Below, piece after piece: positions 25,451-33,647 of a stretch of 64,000 nt of DNA. The position numbers were made by a program, and so were the translations under genes. This DNA is from JAWMQL01 sp033283165 (GTDB lineage Bacteria; Pseudomonadota; Gammaproteobacteria; Pseudomonadales; Halieaceae), in the NCBI GenBank assembly GCA_033283165.1, contig JAWMQL010000002.1, positions 434,001-498,000 on the forward strand, in the 5' to 3' direction. The notes under the pieces were generated by a model. The model saw only the letters and a list, made by a program, of their open reading frames with translations, was not told the origin of the DNA and made no database searches. Numbering within the stretch: position 1 is the stretch's first letter; each line of letters opens with the position of its first letter.

Positions 25451-26613
25451 GAGGGATGGGTACCGTCCAGCAGGGCCAGCTTGGCGCTCACCGCATTGGC
25501 GTAAATCCCCAGGGCATAGGGTCGCTGGTCCTCGGGCAGCGCCTGGATGCGGGCCTCGAAACCGACGCGGCTGGTGACCCCGTCTTCGAGGTGCATTTCT
25601 TCGGTCCGCGGTGCCGGCCGCCCATGCAACATCTCGTAGGCATACAGATTGGTGGGGTGCAGGCGAAAACCCGCAATGACCTGCCGGTCGACCTCGGCGG
25701 CCACCTGGTCGGGGTTTTCGAAATCCGCCCCCAGGGGAACACCGAAACTCACATGTACGCGGCCTTTCTGGCCGGTGATACCGCGTCCGATGGAGGCCAC
25801 GTCTTCCTGTTCGCCTTTCTCGTACGAACCAACCGTGGCCAGTTGGTGCAGCTCGTTGGCCTTGAGGCCGTCACAGGGATCCAACTCATAGGAAATCGCC
25901 ACGGGCACGATACGCAGCCCGGCAATATGGGCCCCGAACTCCTCCGTTTTGCGCTCCCGGCTCAGGGACAGCATCTTGATAATTGCCGGTTCGGTGGCGT
26001 CCACCCCGTTCTTGGCCCGCCCCTCCCGCTGCGCCAGCCAGACCGGGACGTTGTCCTGTTGAATGGAGTGACGGATAAATTCCGACAGTGTCTTCGAGGC
26101 TGCCAGCAACTCCCGCGGGCCGCTCGCGGAGCGCTTGACGATAAAGCTCTTGTTCAGGCGCATCACGTCCGAGACCCAGGGTTTGGTCAGCAGGTTGTCA
26201 CCAATGGCGATGCGCAAGGTCTCGAATCCTCCCCGGTGCAGGGCGTAGTTGGTAAACGCCGGGTCCATGGCGATATCGCGGTGATTGCTCATGAACAGAC
26301 AGGCCCGACCCGGATCCAGTCGCTCCAGACCCGACACGGTAAAACCACCGGTGGTGGACTCGATCATCTGCTCCACGTAGCGCTTGATGACCATCTGCAC
26401 GCCGTGAACGTCCTTTACCGCTGCCAGTTCGCGGCCCAGAATCAGGCGAGCCAGGCCGCGCCACAGATCAGGCAGCACGCCGGCCAGCCGGCCCACACGA
26501 TGCCGTGCCAGGGTTCCCAGAAACTCGGGATCCTGCAGCAGTCGGGCAATGACCGCGGGCACCTCCTCGTCGCGGTAGGGCCGAATATCGGCAAAGGGGT
26601 CGTCCACGAACAA
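25444..26613 (-). CDS. Glycerolipid acyltransferase (PlsC-like domain), 389 aa
   Basis: A predicted glycerol-3-phosphate or lysophosphatidate acyltransferase. FMSNHRDIAMD (about residues 109-119) is the His-x4-Asp catalytic block. FIVKRSASGPREL and VWLAQREGRAKNG are the acceptor-binding blocks. About 85 residues precede the domain (FADIRPYRDEEVPAVIARLL) and about 150 follow it, so it is larger than PlsC. The dinG start overlaps its end by 7 bases. Its exact lipid substrate is unknown. Confidence 0.85.
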   Translation of the reverse strand: MFVDDPFADIRPYRDEEVPAVIARLLQDPEFLGTLARHRVGRLAGVLPDLWRGLARLILGRELAAVKDVHGVQMVIKRYVEQMIESTTGGFTVSGLERLDPGRACLFMSNHRDIAMDPAFTNYALHRGGFETLRIAIGDNLLTKPWVSDVMRLNKSFIVKRSASGPRELLAASKTLSEFIRHSIQQDNVPVWLAQREGRAKNGVDATEPAIIKMLSLSRERKTEEFGAHIAGLRIVPVAISYELDPCDGLKANELHQLATVGSYEKGEQEDVASIGRGITGQKGRVHVSFGVPLGADFENPDQVAAEVDRQVIAGFRLHPTNLYAYEMLHGRPAPRTEEMHLEDGVTSRVGFEARIQALPEDQRPYALGIYANAVSAKLALLDGTHPSC

Positions 26614-26800
26614 TCCTTATCCGGAAAAGCGCTCCACCTTACCCAAATTCCCCCGGCTAGTCATCAGCCCGGGCGTCGTACCGCCACGGCGTCCGGGGCC
26701 CCGGAAACCGCTCCGAGGCCGGTTTGCAGTACAAGACAGGAGCACACCTTTCTGATAACCTTGCGCCGCAAATTTGAGCTCACAATCGAGAGGGATATTC

Positions 26801-27028
26801 ATGGACGCGCCAAGCGCTGCAATGATGGTATTCGGATTGGCCGCCCTGCTGACCAGCTGGGTGCTGCTGCTAATCGCCGCCTGGCGGGAGGACTACTCCT
26901 GGGGCCTGTGCGCCACCCTGCTGCCCCCGCTGGCCTATCTTTACGCCCTGTTCCGCCTGGACAAGGCCGGGGAGTCCCTGCTGGTCGCTGTCGTTGGCTG
27001 GGTGTTGTTGTTCCTGGCGCTGACCTAA
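26801..27028 (+). CDS. Small membrane protein, 75 aa, function unknown
   Basis: ATG 26801 follows GAGAGGGA. The product has a hydrophobic helix (MVFGLAALLTSWVLLLIAAW), a second (LCATLLPPLAYLYALF) and a third at the C-terminus (LLVAVVGWVLLFLALT). No family is recognised. It lies alone between a divergent acyltransferase gene and a secreted small protein with its own promoter-like sequence. Confidence 0.7.
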   Translation: MDAPSAAMMVFGLAALLTSWVLLLIAAWREDYSWGLCATLLPPLAYLYALFRLDKAGESLLVAVVGWVLLFLALT

Positions 27029-27067
27029 GCTTACCAAACCGTAATAATACGCACCTCAATTTCCTAA

Positions 27068-27073
27068 TATAAT
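27068..27073 (+). promoter_or_regulatory. Consensus -10 box upstream of the small secreted protein
   Basis: TATAAT at 27068-27073 is a perfect sigma-70 -10 hexamer in a locally AT-rich stretch. The expected -35 position (about 27045-27050, TAATAC) is a poor match, so the promoter may be activator-dependent or the -35 weak. Confidence 0.5.
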
Positions 27074-27145
27074 GCCGCTGCGCTGCGTGCACCCGGCACG
27101 GCGCCAGACCATAGTGAAACTTACTTTTATTTTTTGAGGTGCAAA

Positions 27146-27418
27146 ATGAATTTTGCCAAATTACCTGCATTTGCAGTCCTGCTGGCTGTGTCCAGCGCCA
27201 GCTTCGCGGCCAAGCCCACCAGTATCGTTTTTGACGGCAACGCCGAAACTGCCGACGGCACCCCCTACGCCAAGTACCAGGTGAAGTGCTCCAACGGCAA
27301 GAAAGTCGACCTGACCGCCTGGGACAACCGCCGCAAGTGGTGTGTCGGCGACGAAACCAGTGAAGAGTGCGAGAAAAAGCAGATCAAGGCCGCCAAGGCA
27401 GCCTGCAAGGGCGCCTGA
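27146..27418 (+). CDS. Small secreted protein, 90 aa, function unknown
   Basis: ATG 27146 follows GAGGTG. A signal peptide (MNFAKLPAFAVLLAVSSASFA) ends at a plausible Ala-x-Ala site, leaving a mature protein of about 69 residues with four Cys (in VKCSNG, KWCVGD, EECEKK, AACKGA), enough for two disulfides in the periplasm. No family recognised. The last 20 residues form a Lys/Ala-rich helix. Confidence 0.7.
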   Translation: MNFAKLPAFAVLLAVSSASFAAKPTSIVFDGNAETADGTPYAKYQVKCSNGKKVDLTAWDNRRKWCVGDETSEECEKKQIKAAKAACKGA

Positions 27419-27454
27419 TCCCGCCAGCTCCCTGAGGTGCGGCGCCAGCCCGCC

Positions 27455-28477
27455 TCAGGTCCTGCCCTCCCCGGCAGGTTCCAGGTAACGTCGGCGCAAT
27501 TCCTCGCGCTCGGCCGGGCCCACCCCCAGGGCTGCCAGGTAATCCTCTATCGAATCATAGCCGCTCTTGATCACGGCCAGGGCGCGTTCCAGGTAGGCCG
27601 CGTGCACTTCCAGCATGGGCAGGATCGACTCTGCCGGCAGGCCCTCCAGGCCATACTTGTCCCGCAGCCGGGCCAGTTCCCGCTCCGGGCTGAAAAACTG
27701 CCGGGTCAACAGGTAGTCCCGCATGATCAGGTCTTCCGCCACACCCAGGGCCAGCAGCACCAGCGCCGCCCCGAAGCCGGTGCGGTCCTTGCCTGCAGCG
27801 CAGTGCAACAGGAAGCGGGCATCTTCCCGGTCGAGAATTTCGCCGAACATACGCCTGTAGGTGGCCTGCTGCTCTTCGGCCAGGTCGCGATTGATGTCCA
27901 GCATGAAATCGAACATCGCCCCGCGACCACTGATATCCCGCTCTCCGTGCTGTTCGAAAAACGCGCTGTTGCTGCCCGGGGTGATCGGCAGCGGCACGAC
28001 ACGGGGCGGGCGCTGTGACGGCAGGCGGCTGGGATCACGGTCCTGTTCATCCAGGCGCCGAAAATCGCAAATCAGGTCCAGTTCCAGGTTGGCGAACAGC
28101 TCCAGGTCCCGGTCGCTGAGCCGGGAAAGCTGTCCGGAACGGAACAGGTGGCCCCATTTGACCCGCCTGCCATCGGCAGTCGGGTAGCCGCCAAAATCGC
28201 GGAAATTGGGCGCACCCTCGAAGCCGAAACGGCGTTCGGTGCTGGTCGCCTCGGTACCGTGCTGGTCCCACAGGCGGAAAAAGTGTCGCTGTCCGTGGGG
28301 CAGCCCGGTGACCCGGGCGCGGCCGGGCATCTCGTCGGTGTAATGAGCCTGGCCCACGCCGGGCTCGGCCAGCGGCTCCACCCTGACCCGCGTGTCCGGG
28401 TGAGTGGCCTGCCACTCGATGTGGTAATCGCCGTCCGGCTCGCGCCAGATATGGATGGTGTCCGGGTTCAGGGGCAT
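27455..28477 (-). CDS. Tyrosine/dual-specificity protein phosphatase, 340 aa
   Basis: The Cys-x5-Arg phosphatase loop reads HCAAGKDRTG, with preceding LLHC and the general-acid region upstream. ANLELDLICDFRRLDEQ is typical of the bacterial Y-phosphatase 3 family (LipA/PtpB-like), whose members act on phosphotyrosine or phosphoinositides. GAPNFRDFGGYPTADGR starts that domain at about residue 88; the first 85 residues look like a small beta domain. I prefer ATG 28477. A TTG at 28543 would add 22 residues and overlap the TetR gene. Confidence 0.85.
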   Translation of the reverse strand: MPLNPDTIHIWREPDGDYHIEWQATHPDTRVRVEPLAEPGVGQAHYTDEMPGRARVTGLPHGQRHFFRLWDQHGTEATSTERRFGFEGAPNFRDFGGYPTADGRRVKWGHLFRSGQLSRLSDRDLELFANLELDLICDFRRLDEQDRDPSRLPSQRPPRVVPLPITPGSNSAFFEQHGERDISGRGAMFDFMLDINRDLAEEQQATYRRMFGEILDREDARFLLHCAAGKDRTGFGAALVLLALGVAEDLIMRDYLLTRQFFSPERELARLRDKYGLEGLPAESILPMLEVHAAYLERALAVIKSGYDSIEDYLAALGVGPAEREELRRRYLEPAGEGRT

Positions 28478-28523
28478 AACAATCTCGGTATCTGTAGGGC
28501 TGCCGACTGCAGGGGGCAGAATT

Positions 28524-29168
28524 CTACTCTCCCCTGTACTCAAATACAGCGTGCAGCAGCTTGCGAATCAGTTGCAGCTGTTTTTCCAGCGCCTCCTCGC
28601 TGAAAGGATCTACCCCCAGCAGGTCCGAATAAATGGGCGCCATGGTCACGTAGGACATCACCAGGTTGTTGAACGCCATCACCGCCCAGGGTTGCAGGCT
28701 GTCCCCGTTGCCGCCCAGCACCCGGATATCGACACTTTCCCGGTTCACCGGCTGGAACATGGGCTGGAAGAACCGGTCAATCAATTCATTGGACTGAGGC
28801 CCGCCGGAGAGAGCCGCATGTTGCAGTAACCGCGCCAGGTTGGGATTGGCGTGATGTTTGCGCACAATGACTTCCAAGCGGTCCATTACCCGCTGGGTGG
28901 ACACTTCGCCCTGGCTGAGTTGTTCGATGGGCTCACAAAAATCGTCCAGCAGTCGCTCCATCACCGCCAGGTACAGCGCTTCCTTGTTGCGGAAATGGTT
29001 GTACAGGCTCGGTGAGCGGATACCCACCCGGTCCGCCACATCCCCCAGCGAGGTGGCGCTGTAGCCCTTCTCGGCAAACAGGTCCTCGGCCGCATCGAGG
29101 ATACGTTCCGCGGTGGTTTTGACCTCCTCTGGGTCGATGGCTTCCTGCTCGTTTATCAAGACCTGCAC
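28524..29168 (-). CDS. TetR-family regulator, 214 aa
   Basis: The N-terminal helix-turn-helix is clear: RILDAAEDLFAEKGYSATSLGDVADRVGIRSPSLYNHFRNKEALYLAV. The C-terminal ligand domain resembles TetR_C types seen with fatty-acid or xenobiotic genes. No ATG exists upstream of the domain. I use GTG 29168; TTG 29189 is the alternative. It is divergent from the SnoaL-like gene, and dyads lie between them. The phosphatase gene follows closely and may be cotranscribed. Confidence 0.85.
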   Translation of the reverse strand: MQVLINEQEAIDPEEVKTTAERILDAAEDLFAEKGYSATSLGDVADRVGIRSPSLYNHFRNKEALYLAVMERLLDDFCEPIEQLSQGEVSTQRVMDRLEVIVRKHHANPNLARLLQHAALSGGPQSNELIDRFFQPMFQPVNRESVDIRVLGGNGDSLQPWAVMAFNNLVMSYVTMAPIYSDLLGVDPFSEEALEKQLQLIRKLLHAVFEYRGE

Positions 29169-29177
29169 CCGGCGGCT

Positions 29178-29204
29178 GTTAATTAACAACTAATAGGCGT
29201 TAGT
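29178..29204. promoter_or_regulatory. Candidate TetR operator in the divergent intergenic region
   Basis: GTTAATTAAC (29178-29187) is a perfect 10-base palindrome. Next to it ACTAA...TTAGT (29189-29204) is a dyad with a 6-base centre. TetR regulators commonly bind such dyads between themselves and a divergent gene. Assignment to this regulator is inferred from position. Confidence 0.5.
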
Positions 29205-29243
29205 ATAGCGCAGCCAGAGCCGATAAAAAAAACGGAGAGAGTC

Positions 29244-29699
29244 ATGCGTAACACGGCATTCGACCTGCAGGCCATACGCAACCTGGTGTTCACCTACGCC
29301 CGGCTGCTGGACGGCGGCGATCTCGAGGGCGTGGCGGAGCTGTTCCGGGGTGGACGTATCAGCACCCAACAGGGCATCGTGCAGGGCTACGACGCGGTAC
29401 TCGCCATGTATCAGTCCTCGACCCGCCTGTACGAAGACGGTACGCCGCGCACCCGGCACCTCACCACCAACCTGACGATCGACCTGGATGGCGACCTGGC
29501 CAGCTGCCAGAGCTACTTCACCGTGATGCAGGCAGTGCCCCCCGATTTTCCCCTGCAGGCCATTGCCGGTGGCCACTACCGTGACGGGTTCCGGTTCACG
29601 GGCGGCGAATGGCACTTTCACACCCGCCATATTTTCCTGCAGTTGCACGGGGATCTCAGCCGCCATCTGCTGTTCGACCCCGCCCAGCTCGACGGTTGA
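29244..29699 (+). CDS. SnoaL/NTF2-like protein, 151 aa
   Basis: A small alpha+beta barrel protein of the SnoaL-like (polyketide cyclase/dehydratase-type) group. The pattern is an N-terminal helix IRNLVFTYARLLDGGDLEGVAELF, then YDAVLAMY, then RTRHLTTNLTIDLDGDLASCQSYFTV, then GGHYRDGFRFTGGEWHFHTRHI. GGAGAG precedes the ATG. It is divergent from the TetR gene and could be its target. The reaction is unknown. Confidence 0.82.
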   Translation: MRNTAFDLQAIRNLVFTYARLLDGGDLEGVAELFRGGRISTQQGIVQGYDAVLAMYQSSTRLYEDGTPRTRHLTTNLTIDLDGDLASCQSYFTVMQAVPPDFPLQAIAGGHYRDGFRFTGGEWHFHTRHIFLQLHGDLSRHLLFDPAQLDG

Positions 29700-29724
29700 C
29701 AAGGGGCAGGCGAATGTGAATAAT
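29696..29724 (+). promoter_or_regulatory. Sigma-70 promoter of rpsT
   Basis: TTGACA at 29696-29701, a 17-base spacer, then AATAAT at 29719-29724. The -35 is perfect and the -10 has five of six consensus bases. The -35 box overlaps the stop codon of the preceding SnoaL-like gene. Confidence 0.85.
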
Positions 29725-29762
29725 CGCGCCTCCTGATTTTCTGACCCTCATGAGGTAATTAC

Positions 29763-30029
29763 GTGGCCAACTCTCCACAAGCCCGCAAGCGCGCCCGCCA
29801 GGCGGAAAAGCGCCGCACCCACAACGCCAGCCTGCGCTCCCTGGTACGCACCCGCATCAAGCAGGTCGTGGCTGCCATCAAGAGCGGCGACAGCGAGCAG
29901 GCGCAAGCCGCCTACACCCAGGCGGTGCCCGTTATCGACCGTATGGCCGACAAGGGCATCATTCACAAAAACAAGGCCGCCAGGCACAAGAGCCGCCTGA
30001 ACGCCCAGGTCCGCGCCCTCTCCGCCTGA
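29763..30029 (+). CDS. rpsT: 30S ribosomal protein S20, 88 aa
   Basis: A primary 16S rRNA-binding protein of the small subunit. MANSPQARKRARQAEKRR at the N-terminus and KGIIHKNKAARHKSRL near the C-terminus are family hallmarks, and the length is standard. Start is GTG 29763 with GAGGTAA upstream; a weak start codon is typical of rpsT, which in E. coli is under autogenous translational control. It has its own promoter and a strong terminator. Confidence 0.97.
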   Translation: MANSPQARKRARQAEKRRTHNASLRSLVRTRIKQVVAAIKSGDSEQAQAAYTQAVPVIDRMADKGIIHKNKAARHKSRLNAQVRALSA

Positions 30030-30069
30030 TCCGCGCGGCGCCGGCTCCGAGCCGGCTCGACATCACCGC

Positions 30070-30100
30070 AAACCCCGGCCCCGCGCCGGGGTTTGTCGTT
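30070..30100 (+). terminator. Intrinsic terminator after rpsT
   Basis: AAACCCCGGC (30070-30079) pairs perfectly with GCCGGGGTTT (30085-30094) around a 5-base loop, followed by TGTCGTTT. The stem is 10 bp; the T-run is interrupted but adequate. Confidence 0.85.
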
Positions 30101-30181
30101 TCTGGCGTCTTGGGCCGGTGCGACTACATGGTAGGATAGCGCCATGCAGAATCCAGTCATCGAGAGCGCCGGGAGGCCTGA

Positions 30182-31609
30182 TTGAACGACCCACGCCCGC
30201 TCGCGGTGGATCTGGATGGCACCCTGGTGCGCAGCGACCTGCTGGCCGAGTCCTACCTGTCGTTTGTGCGCCGCCACCCGCTGCGCCTGTTGGCGCCGTT
30301 TTTCTGGCTGCGGCAGGGGCGCGCGGCCATGAAATCACGGCTCGCCAGCGAGGCCCGCGTGGAGGTCGACACCCTGCCCTACGATCCCGGGGTTCTGGCA
30401 TTGATCGACGAGGCGCGCGCCACCCGGCGGCCGGTCGTGTTGGCTACCGCCAGCGACAGCGGCCTGGCGCAACAGGTGGCCGACCACCTGGGTCGTTTCG
30501 ACCGGGTACTGGCCAGTGACGGCCAGCGCAACCTGAAGGCCGATCACAAGGCGGCCCTACTGACTGACACCTTCGGCGAGCACCAGTTTGACTACGTCGG
30601 CAACTCCCGCGCCGACCTGCCGGTATGGCGCAGCGCAGCCAACGCCTATGTGGCCAACCCCGACCCGGGGGTACTGCGTGCCACCGCCCACCTGCAACCG
30701 GTGCCGGTGCTGGTCGGCAGCCCCCCGGCACTCGCCGGTCCCCTGTGGCGCAGCCTGCGCCCCCACCAGTGGCTGAAAAACATTCTCGTATTCGTCCCCC
30801 TGGCCGCGGCCCACCAGGTGTTGGAGCCCGGCCTGCTGTGGCAGGGGCTGCTGGCATTCATCTGTTTCTGCCTCTGCGCGTCCGGGGTCTACGTACTGAA
30901 CGACCTGATCGACCTGCCCAGCGATCGCCGCCACCCGGACAAAAAACACCGCCCCCTGGCGTCCGGCAGCCTGCCCATCTGGCTGGGCGCCCTGTTGGGC
31001 CCGGCCTGCGTCACCGCCAGCCTGGTGCTGGCAATACTGGCACTGCCCCCCGCCTTCAGCCTGGCCCTGGCCGGTTACCTGGTCCTGACCAGCACCTATA
31101 CCCTGTGGTTGAAACGCCTGCGGATACTGGATGTGTTGACCCTGGCGCTGCTGTATACCCTGCGGGTGGTGGCCGGTGCCTTTGCCACCGGCCTGGAGGC
31201 CACGGACTGGATGCTGGGCTTCGCCCTGTTGATCTTCCTGTCCCTGGCCCTGGTCAAGCGCTACGCGGAACTGGCGGAGGCCCGTGAGCGGGGCGACCAG
31301 GGTCGCTCACCGGGCCGCGGTTACCGCCCCCGGGACCTGCCGCGCATTGCCGCTTTCGGGACCGGCGCCGGTTACCTGGCAGTGGTGGTACTGGCCCTGT
31401 ACCAGCACGATCCGGCCACCCTGCACCTGTATCGCCACCCGCAGTGGTTGTGGCTGGCCAGCCTGTTGCTGTTGTTCTGGATAAGCCGCTGCTGGGTCGT
31501 GACCCGCCGCGGTGACATGCACGAGGATCCGGTGGTATTCGCGGCCCGCGATCCCCTGAGCCTGGTCACCGGCGCCCTGTTCTGCCTGGTCTTCTGGGTG
31601 GCGGCGTGA
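30182..31609 (+). CDS. HAD phosphatase-UbiA prenyltransferase fusion, DPPR synthase-like, 475 aa
   Basis: The N-terminal half (about 1-185) is a HAD hydrolase: DLDGTL (motif I), LATASDS (II), a Lys in KADHKAA (III) and YVGNSRADLPVW (IV). The C-terminal half is a UbiA-type membrane prenyltransferase: LRPHQWLKN, NDLIDLPSDRRHPDKKHRPLASG-like Mg2+ site (split here as NDLIDLPSDR and HPDKKHRPLASG) and LVKRYAELAEARERG. The last two blocks match mycobacterial Rv3806c, which transfers 5-phosphoribose to polyprenyl phosphate. The HAD half could remove the 5-phosphate, the step assigned to a separate enzyme in mycobacteria. Start is TTG 30182. The DprE1-like gene overlaps its end by 4 bases (GTGA). Confidence 0.87.
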   Translation: MNDPRPLAVDLDGTLVRSDLLAESYLSFVRRHPLRLLAPFFWLRQGRAAMKSRLASEARVEVDTLPYDPGVLALIDEARATRRPVVLATASDSGLAQQVADHLGRFDRVLASDGQRNLKADHKAALLTDTFGEHQFDYVGNSRADLPVWRSAANAYVANPDPGVLRATAHLQPVPVLVGSPPALAGPLWRSLRPHQWLKNILVFVPLAAAHQVLEPGLLWQGLLAFICFCLCASGVYVLNDLIDLPSDRRHPDKKHRPLASGSLPIWLGALLGPACVTASLVLAILALPPAFSLALAGYLVLTSTYTLWLKRLRILDVLTLALLYTLRVVAGAFATGLEATDWMLGFALLIFLSLALVKRYAELAEARERGDQGRSPGRGYRPRDLPRIAAFGTGAGYLAVVVLALYQHDPATLHLYRHPQWLWLASLLLLFWISRCWVVTRRGDMHEDPVVFAARDPLSLVTGALFCLVFWVAA

Positions 31610-32910
31610 GCGCTGCCACGCTGCCCTCCTGGGGTCGCTATCCCGCCACCGACCAGCGCGGCCGGGACTGTCACTGGCGCGAGGATATCGAACGTCAACT
31701 CGGCGCCATCGACACCACCCTGGTCTACGGCCAGGGGCGCAGCTACGGGGACGTCTGCCAGGCGTCCAGCGGCCGGGTCCTGCGCCTGTCCGGACTGGAC
31801 CGGGTGCTGGCCGCTGACTGGCAACGGGGGGTACTGCGCGTCGAGGCCGGTATGACCCTGGAGGCGTTGCTGGCCCTGTGCATTCCCAGGGGCTGGTTCC
31901 CGCCGGTTGTACCCGGCACCCGGCAGGTGAGCCTGGGCGGTGCCGTGGCCAACGACGTGCACGGCAAGAATCACCATCGCCGGGGCACCTTCGGGCGCCA
32001 CGTGCGGAAACTGACCCTGTATCGCTCGGACCGGGGCTGGCTGGAGTGCTCTCCCGAGCTTGAGCAGGAACTGTTTGAAGCCACCGTGGGCGGATTGGGA
32101 CTGACCGGTGTCATCGCCGAGGTGGAACTGGCCCTGATGCCCATCCGCAGCAGCCGTATCACGTGTTTTCAGACACGCTTTGGCAGCCTGGACGAGTTTG
32201 CCGCCCTGTGCACCGACCTGGACCAGACCCATGAATACACCGTGGCCTGGCTGGACTGCCAGAGCGAGGCAGGCCGGGGGGTGCTGAGCGCCGGCAATCA
32301 CTGTGACGACGGCGAACTGGTGGTGGCCCCCGGGCGTGGCCTGGGCATCCCCTTCACCCCGCCGCTGTCCCTGGTCAACCGCCTCAGCGTGGGATTGATG
32401 AATCCGCTGCTGTACCGACTGCAGGGGCGCAGGCGACGCGCCACCAGGGATTACGCGCCCTTCTTCTTCCCGCTGGACAATATTCGCAACTGGAACCGCC
32501 TGTACGGTCCCCGGGGCTTCCAGCAGTACCAGTGCGTGATCCCCGCCGGCGACGCCCCCGGCGCGATCGCCACCCTGCTGCAACAGATTCGCCGGCACCG
32601 CCAGGGTTCCTTCCTCTCGGTGTTGAAGCCCTGCGGCGACCTGCGCTCCCCGGGCCTGCTGTCGTTCCCCCTGCCGGGGATTTCGCTGGCCCTGGACTTT
32701 CCCTGGCACCCACGGCTGGCAGCGCTGTTTGCCACCCTCGACCAGGTGGTGGCCGAGGCCGGTGGACGCCTGTACCCGGCCAAGGACGCCCACATGTCGG
32801 CGGACCTGTTCCAGGCCGGCTACCCGGCCTGGGAGCGGTTGGAAACGCTGCGGGACCCGGCGCTGTTGTCCCGCTTCTGGCAGCGGGTTACCGGGGTGGG
32901 CCGGACCTGA
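31606..32910 (+). CDS. DprE1-like FAD-dependent oxidase, 434 aa
   Basis: An FAD-linked oxidase resembling decaprenylphosphoryl-beta-D-ribose 2'-oxidase. The FAD-binding run GRSYGDVCQ, GTRQVSLGGAVANDVHGKNHH (in pieces: SLGGAVA, then NDVHGKNHH at residues 116-124) and TFGRHV are the DprE1 pattern. At the position of the mycobacterial active-site Cys387, the target of benzothiazinones, the sequence reads SLALDF with Ala362. It oxidises C2 of polyprenyl-phosphoryl ribose in the family model; DprE2 completes epimerisation to arabinose. Start GTG 31606 overlaps the upstream TGA; the stop overlaps the next ATG. Confidence 0.87.
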   Translation: MSAATLPSWGRYPATDQRGRDCHWREDIERQLGAIDTTLVYGQGRSYGDVCQASSGRVLRLSGLDRVLAADWQRGVLRVEAGMTLEALLALCIPRGWFPPVVPGTRQVSLGGAVANDVHGKNHHRRGTFGRHVRKLTLYRSDRGWLECSPELEQELFEATVGGLGLTGVIAEVELALMPIRSSRITCFQTRFGSLDEFAALCTDLDQTHEYTVAWLDCQSEAGRGVLSAGNHCDDGELVVAPGRGLGIPFTPPLSLVNRLSVGLMNPLLYRLQGRRRRATRDYAPFFFPLDNIRNWNRLYGPRGFQQYQCVIPAGDAPGAIATLLQQIRRHRQGSFLSVLKPCGDLRSPGLLSFPLPGISLALDFPWHPRLAALFATLDQVVAEAGGRLYPAKDAHMSADLFQAGYPAWERLETLRDPALLSRFWQRVTGVGRT

Positions 32911-33644
32911 TGCGGGTCCTGGTGATCGGCGCCAATTCGGCCATCGCCCGGGCCTGTGCCCGGCGGTGGGCGGCGCGCGGGAATGATCTTTTGCTGGTGG
33001 CCAGGAACGCGGAGCGACTGGCCCGGACCGCGGCTGACCTCGACCCCCGCGGCACGGGCTCCGTGCTGCAGTACCCGTTGGACCTGGACCGGATCGACGA
33101 CCACGAGGGTGTGCTGCGCTCCTGTTTCGAGGCCGGGCCGGTGGACCTGGTCCTGGTAGCGCACGGCAGCATGGCGGACCAGGCGCTGGCCCGGGACGAC
33201 AGCCGGCTGGCGCTGGCCGACCTCCACACCAACGCGCTGGCCACCATCGCCCTGCTGACTAACCTGGCACCGCGACTCGAACGCCAGGGCCACGGGCGCC
33301 TGGCGGTCATCTCGTCGGTGGCTGGCGACCGCGGACGCCCCTCCAACTACCCCTATGCGGCGGGCAAGGCGGCCGTCGACGCGTTCTGCGAGGGTTTGCG
33401 CGGACGCCTGTTCCAGTCGGGGGTGGGTCTCACCCTGATCCGACCGGGCCGGGTGGCCACCCCCATGACCGAGGGACTGGCGGCGCCCCTGGGATTGCAA
33501 ACCACCCCGGAGGTGGTCGCGCGGGATATAGTGCGCGCCCTGGACCGGGGCCGGGACACCCTGTACACCCCCCGTTACTGGGCGCCCATCATGTGGCTGA
33601 TCAGGCACCTGCCCACGGTCCTGTTCAAGCGTCTGGATTTCTAG
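32910..33644 (+). CDS. DprE2-like short-chain reductase, 244 aa
   Basis: An SDR enzyme. VIGANSAIARACARRWA is the NAD(P)-binding glycine block, VAHGSMAD a central strand, ISSVAGD holds the catalytic Ser and YPYAAGKAAVDAF the Tyr-x3-Lys pair. VGLTLIRPGRVATPM and the hydrophobic basic C-terminus (MWLIRHLPTVLFKRL) resemble DprE2, which reduces the 2-keto intermediate to polyprenyl-phosphoryl arabinose. Position right after the DprE1-like gene (TGATG overlap) supports this strongly; on sequence alone it would be just an SDR. Confidence 0.85.
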   Translation: MRVLVIGANSAIARACARRWAARGNDLLLVARNAERLARTAADLDPRGTGSVLQYPLDLDRIDDHEGVLRSCFEAGPVDLVLVAHGSMADQALARDDSRLALADLHTNALATIALLTNLAPRLERQGHGRLAVISSVAGDRGRPSNYPYAAGKAAVDAFCEGLRGRLFQSGVGLTLIRPGRVATPMTEGLAAPLGLQTTPEVVARDIVRALDRGRDTLYTPRYWAPIMWLIRHLPTVLFKRLDF

Positions 33645-33647
33645 GCG

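Noticed and set aside
25456..27072. 538-codon plus-strand open frame opposite the acyltransferase gene
   Set aside because: It is the complement of a clear PlsC-like gene in GC-rich DNA and its product has low-complexity, Gln/His-rich composition.
29189..29191. TTG start for the TetR gene
   Set aside because: It would place the first codons inside the candidate operator and has no ribosome-binding site; GTG 29168 is preferred, although also weak.
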